Shown here: one piece after another, positions 60,410 to 64,000 of the stretch
Layout: every line of letters begins with the position of its first letter
How positions within the stretch are numbered: the stretch's first letter is position 1
The notes under the pieces: generated by a model
Seen by the model: the letters and a program-made list of their open reading frames with translations, nothing else
The model's database searches: none
What the model was told of the DNA's origin: nothing
Made by a program: the position numbers and the translations under genes
Origin: Neospora caninum Liverpool
Lineage: Eukaryota; Apicomplexa; Conoidasida; Eucoccidiorida; Sarcocystidae
Assembly: GCF_000208865.1 (NCBI RefSeq)
Contig: NC_018396.1
Span: forward strand, 5,264,514 to 5,328,513
Length of the DNA: 64,000 bases
Direction: 5' to 3'

Positions 60410-61076
60410 GGGAGTGTAAATATGATTGGATATCGATATGTATAGGTATACTTCTTTTTATGCGCGGCGATTCATGCGTATGGATTTGTATGTATGAATG
60501 TATATACAAATAGGTATAGACAGGTGTAGATATATGAATCAGTAAGTAGGTGGATATGGAAACGGGAATGTCGACGAGGCGTGATGCAGCTTCTCTCCAT
60601 ACAGCGGAAAGCCTTCACCGCTCGGGAGCGGGGGGGTTAGGTGAAGAAAAGGAGAAAGCGAGAGGAAACAGAAAGGAAGAGAAGAGATGCACGCCGTCGT
60701 GCTCGAAATTGACAGGAAGAGCGGATATGGCTAGAAAACTGAACCACTTATTTCGTCCTTGCCACGTCTTCCTTCTCTCTGTCTCTGTTCAGCTCTATCG
60801 TCGAACATTATCTGAAACACCTGAGACGAGAGACAAGCAAAACTGAAGGAGGCTAAGGAGAGGAAGAAAAAGATGGCCGAAAGAAAAAGGAGAAATAAAG
60901 AAGACGGAAAAGTGAAGAACCATGAGAAGTGCGGAACAATGAGAGAGGATGTAAAAGAAGGGAACACGGACAGCGGGTGATCCTGTGCAGAATCGGTTTT
61001 GCAAGTCTCAGAAGGGAGCGACGTCACAAGCGTATCTGCACAGACGACGGCCATGATGTTTTATCCACTACTCGTC

Positions 61077-61153
61077 ATATATATATATATATATATATAT
61101 AATTGCGTATGTGTGTTTCTACCTGCATAGAGGGAGCGAGACTGTCAGAGAGT

Positions 61154-61183
<30 letters not shown>
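61077..61183. repeat. Two (TA)n microsatellites
   Basis: TA runs at 61077-61101 and 61157-61183 separated by about 55 bp of unique sequence. Confidence 0.9.
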
Positions 61184-61184
<1 letters not shown>

Positions 61185-61817
61185 CTGCAGTTCTAGGCTG
61201 CCCTGTGTCTACAACACATCTATGGTCCTGTGGTGTCGTATCTTCATTTGTACCCCTGCCGTTTTCCTATATGCATATGAATGACTGTAAGTTTGTATTT
61301 TTTTATTTTGCCAAAGTGGCATGTGGGGCACTTTGGTGTCTCTCCAGTGTCGTACAAGACGCGGAAACGTTTTTTGCATAAATGCATGCGAGTCGAGGGT
61401 CTCCTGGAGGCTAGAGAGCCGAGAAAAAAATGTCGAGAGCCGAGACAACCGTTGTCTCTGCAAGAACAGATCGCCTCGTGGACGTCAGTCTCACACAGGC
61501 ATTTTTGCACATTCATCTGAGTCGATACACATACCGGCAGATAGAAAGAATGGAGACAGGAGACCGCCCGCGTCGTCCGTCGCGGCGAAAGCGACACGGA
61601 GAAGCGCGCCGAGTACAAAAGCATGCAGAGGGACACGCGGAACTCAGGGAAGACACACGCATCGGAGAAGAGAGAAAAAAGAAGACGCGTGAACGCAAGA
61701 AGACGAAGGATGCCCACGTACACCCCACGAAAAACACTAAAAAAAGCCAGAAAGTATTCTTATTCCTGGATATATAGGATATACATGCATATATATACAT
61801 CTATCCACACACATACA

Positions 61818-61819
61818 TA

Positions 61820-61850
<31 letters not shown>
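61818..61850. repeat. (TA)n microsatellite
   Basis: About 33 bp of TA-rich repeat, some 380 bases downstream of the signal peptide peptidase stop codon in that gene's orientation. Confidence 0.9.
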
Positions 61851-62026
61851 GAGACCACAGTCTGGGAAATGTTTACCACAGCGGCGGGTGAAAAAACTAT
61901 TGAGAAAGAGGTTCTGTCGAATTCTTGGCATGCATGCACAGAACGAGGAGCAGAAATGCCCACTAGGCAAGAACGCCGATCGCTTCCGTCCCCATGGGCG
62001 TCTGCAAACTGTTTCGTAACTACCCA

Positions 62027-62043
62027 GGGTGTACATACACCCC
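62027..62043. repeat. GGGTGTACATACACCCC near-palindrome
   Basis: Copy of the recurrent motif, about 190 bases downstream of the signal peptide peptidase stop codon. Confidence 0.8.
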
Positions 62044-62230
62044 AGCTACACGATGCTGATTCGACATCTCCGTGACTACAGAGAGCTTTGTGTTCGCCGG
62101 TTCTTGTCCTGTTCTTGTCCTCCCTTCTCTTCCTCTTTTCGCCTTCCGCTCTGTTTTGGTGCTTCTCGTTTCTGTCTTTTTTCTCTCGCTTCGAAGCTGG
62201 TCCTCAGGGGTTTCGACACGCGTCCTTCTC

Positions 62231-63975
62231 TCATTTGCTCTTTTTCTCTTCCGTCGGCTCAGCTTCGCCCTCGACTTCCGCAGGTTTCTCCTCTTCATCT
62301 TCTCGGTAAGCCAGGCTTGTAAAGAACCAAAGAGTCACACGCAAAAATCCCTGAAAAGTGTACCAAAGACCTACGGTAGAGGCACAGAGTCCCCCACCTC
62401 TCGACTACGCACCGTCGGCACACAGGTCAACAGAAGTTTCAACAGACACACACATGCGTATACACGCATTTAAAGTATATCACAAAAATGCACGCTTCCG
62501 CACCTACACACGACGCACCGCTCGCCCCCTTCTGCTTCCGTGCATGCATACAAATCTATACATATATAGATATATGTAAAATGCCACTTAAAAGTGTAAC
62601 ATTTTGTATGCGTATTGCTCGAAATAAATGTATATATCAGTATTTCCTCATGTAAACAGAGACGATCGCGAACTTCCGAGGCGTGCGAGACCGCGAACTT
62701 ACACTTCTTTCACTTGGCCGTTGAGAGCAGCAGCTCCGAAGAGCGAGAAGAGACAGAAGGGGACAATGTACAGGAGAGCAGGCTGGGGATGCTGAAAAAA
62801 GCAGACAAAACGCTCAACCGACACCTGCAGAGATAACCTTTTCCAAGAGAACACGACAGCGAACACTTTGGAAAAAGAAACCCGAACATGCGACAAGAAA
62901 GGCGGACCTCAAGAGGGCGGAAACCCCCGTTCCAGCGACCCGGACGAGACCTCCAACAGGAGAAAGCAGCTCGGGAGCACAAGCGGTGTGAGGCGGAGAC
63001 GAAAGATGACAAGGCAACAGAGAAAGAGAAACGCGGGTTTGTCGGGAGACAAAGCGAGGCCGAGAAAGACGGGAGAGGCCGAGAAGGAAAAGAAGGCGCA
63101 GAAGAGGGACAGAACTGTGGGGACGAGAGGTGCAAAATGCCCAAGAAACAGACGAGCACGGCCAGTGAAGAAAGCGACGGGAACAAAGAAAGAAAACGGG
63201 AAGCTTAAGAGCGAGAAGCGAAGTCAAGGCGAAGACGGGAAAGCAACAAGGACGAAGAGGAGAAACAGGAAGTCAAAGAAGACGAGTGAAGAAGCACGAG
63301 GAAGAAAAACTGGAAAGAGTCAAGAGACATACCTGAAAAACGAGCATGATCACGCCGGTCGTTAAGAGTCCAAACTCGTAGAAGACGAGGACCACGAAAA
63401 AGTAGAATTTGCTAAATTTCTGCGAGCACACAAAAGAATCAGGGATTTCTCCTTTCTACCTCTCGATTTCCTCTGGGTTGGCAACGCGTCACCCGTTCCT
63501 CTGTTTATGGAGCTATCTGTCCCGTATCACCCACCTCCGCCTGAGAGCTTTTCATACACCCCCAAACACGTATTTATACGACTATACATTAGTGAACGCA
63601 AAATGATAGCCTGCCTGTGTACTCAGTCCGTGAGAATGGATCATTCCAAGTCTTTTTTTGAGACATCCTTCGCAAAGCGTCAGTCCCGTCGCTTCTGTCG
63701 TTCTGCCTCGCCCTCTGCTTCTCTCTCCCGCACTCGACTTCTCTCTTTGCCTCTCTTTGTCGCTCTTTGCGAACCTGGTGAATGTCGATGGAGGTCTCGA
63801 CGGCGGTCTTCTTTTCACTGGCATTCGCGAGAGACGCAGTGGCTAGCCAGTAGTCGAAGCGCAGGCACATGGAGATGAAGACGCCCGGAATGACGATGTC
63901 TCCGAGGCCGAGAATGCTGTGTTGCCACGGGTCTAAGTTGACGGGGAAGATGAGTTTGGCCGGTCCTTCGAACGA
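62231..63975 (-). CDS. SPP: Signal peptide peptidase (GxGD intramembrane aspartyl protease), C-terminal part; 5' end outside window
   Basis: Visible exons on the minus strand: 63975-63775, 63419-63333, 62791-62703 and 62315-62231, phases consistent. The first visible exon contains SFEGPAKLIFP and the catalytic LGLGDIVIPG motif with the second active-site Asp, followed by a transmembrane helix. Exon 2 (FFVVLVFYEFGLLTTGVIML) is another membrane segment. Exon 3 begins HPQPALLYIVP, the PAL motif of the presenilin/SPP clan. The acidic tail ends in EEKKSK, a KKxx-type ER retrieval signal. SPP clears signal-peptide remnants and degrades membrane proteins in the ER. The protein very closely follows human HM13 in order and spacing. 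At the right edge, TTTTTTGCTCAG before 63975 looks like the acceptor for the first visible exon. The upstream exons with the YD motif are missing from the window. Confidence 0.94.
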
Positions 63976-64000
63976 CTGAGCAAAAAAGAGAATCAAGGGT

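Larger units (their letters stand above)
60295..62230. other. Convergent 3' flanks of PDX1 and signal peptide peptidase gene
   Basis: About 1.9 kb between two convergent genes, containing the two 3' UTRs. It is rich in TA microsatellites (60356-60409, 61077-61101, 61157-61183, 61818-61850) and holds the motif at 62027-62043. No coding region is supported. Confidence 0.65.

Overview
The window is nuclear DNA of a tissue-cyst-forming coccidian, most likely Toxoplasma gondii or a close relative (Hammondia, Neospora). The signs are intron-rich GC-moderate genes with huge pyrimidine-rich introns, an apicomplexan AP2 transcription factor, a RAP-domain protein, a eukaryotic-type PLP synthase PDX1, Lys/Tyr-rich secreted proteins that look like coccidian oocyst-wall proteins, and fragments of apicomplexan mitochondrial cob and cox1 inserted in nuclear DNA. 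From memory, the neighbourhood AP2X-5 ... PDX1 fits T. gondii chromosome X; that cannot be checked here. All exon models below were built by hand from splice sites, reading phase and family similarity. All but the two genes cut by the window edges close to an exact multiple of three.

Layout, left to right: (1) a REXO5/Rex1-type DEDDh RNA exonuclease on the minus strand (1-5546, its 3' end lies outside the window); (2) a very large WS/DGAT-type O-acyltransferase (wax ester synthase / diacylglycerol acyltransferase fold) on the minus strand (7971-15944, 5 exons, 2263 aa); (3) a 3.5-kb intergenic stretch holding a cob-derived NUMT; (4) two paralogous single-exon genes for secreted Tyr/Lys-rich proteins on the minus strand (19461-20258 and 22122-23279); (5) a two-AP2-domain transcription factor on the plus strand (27444-35811, probably AP2X-5); (6) a 1702-aa RAP-domain, probably mitochondrial, RNA-binding protein on the minus strand (38405-44755); (7) replication factor C subunit RFC4, 13 exons on the plus strand (46839-54391); (8) PDX1, 5 exons on the plus strand (57395-60294), with a cox1 NUMT in its first intron; (9) the 3' half of a signal peptide peptidase gene on the minus strand (62231-63975, 5' end outside the window).

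These genes do not form one pathway. The most interesting association is on the left: a WS/DGAT neutral-lipid acyltransferase lies next to a pair of putative oocyst-wall proteins, and coccidian oocyst walls are known to carry acid-fast neutral lipids. The right half (43-62 kb) is rich in TA, CATA and CT microsatellites and carries a recurrent palindrome of the form GGTGTAC(A/G)TACACC in non-coding DNA, including a cluster of degenerate copies in the divergent promoter region between the RAP and RFC4 genes.
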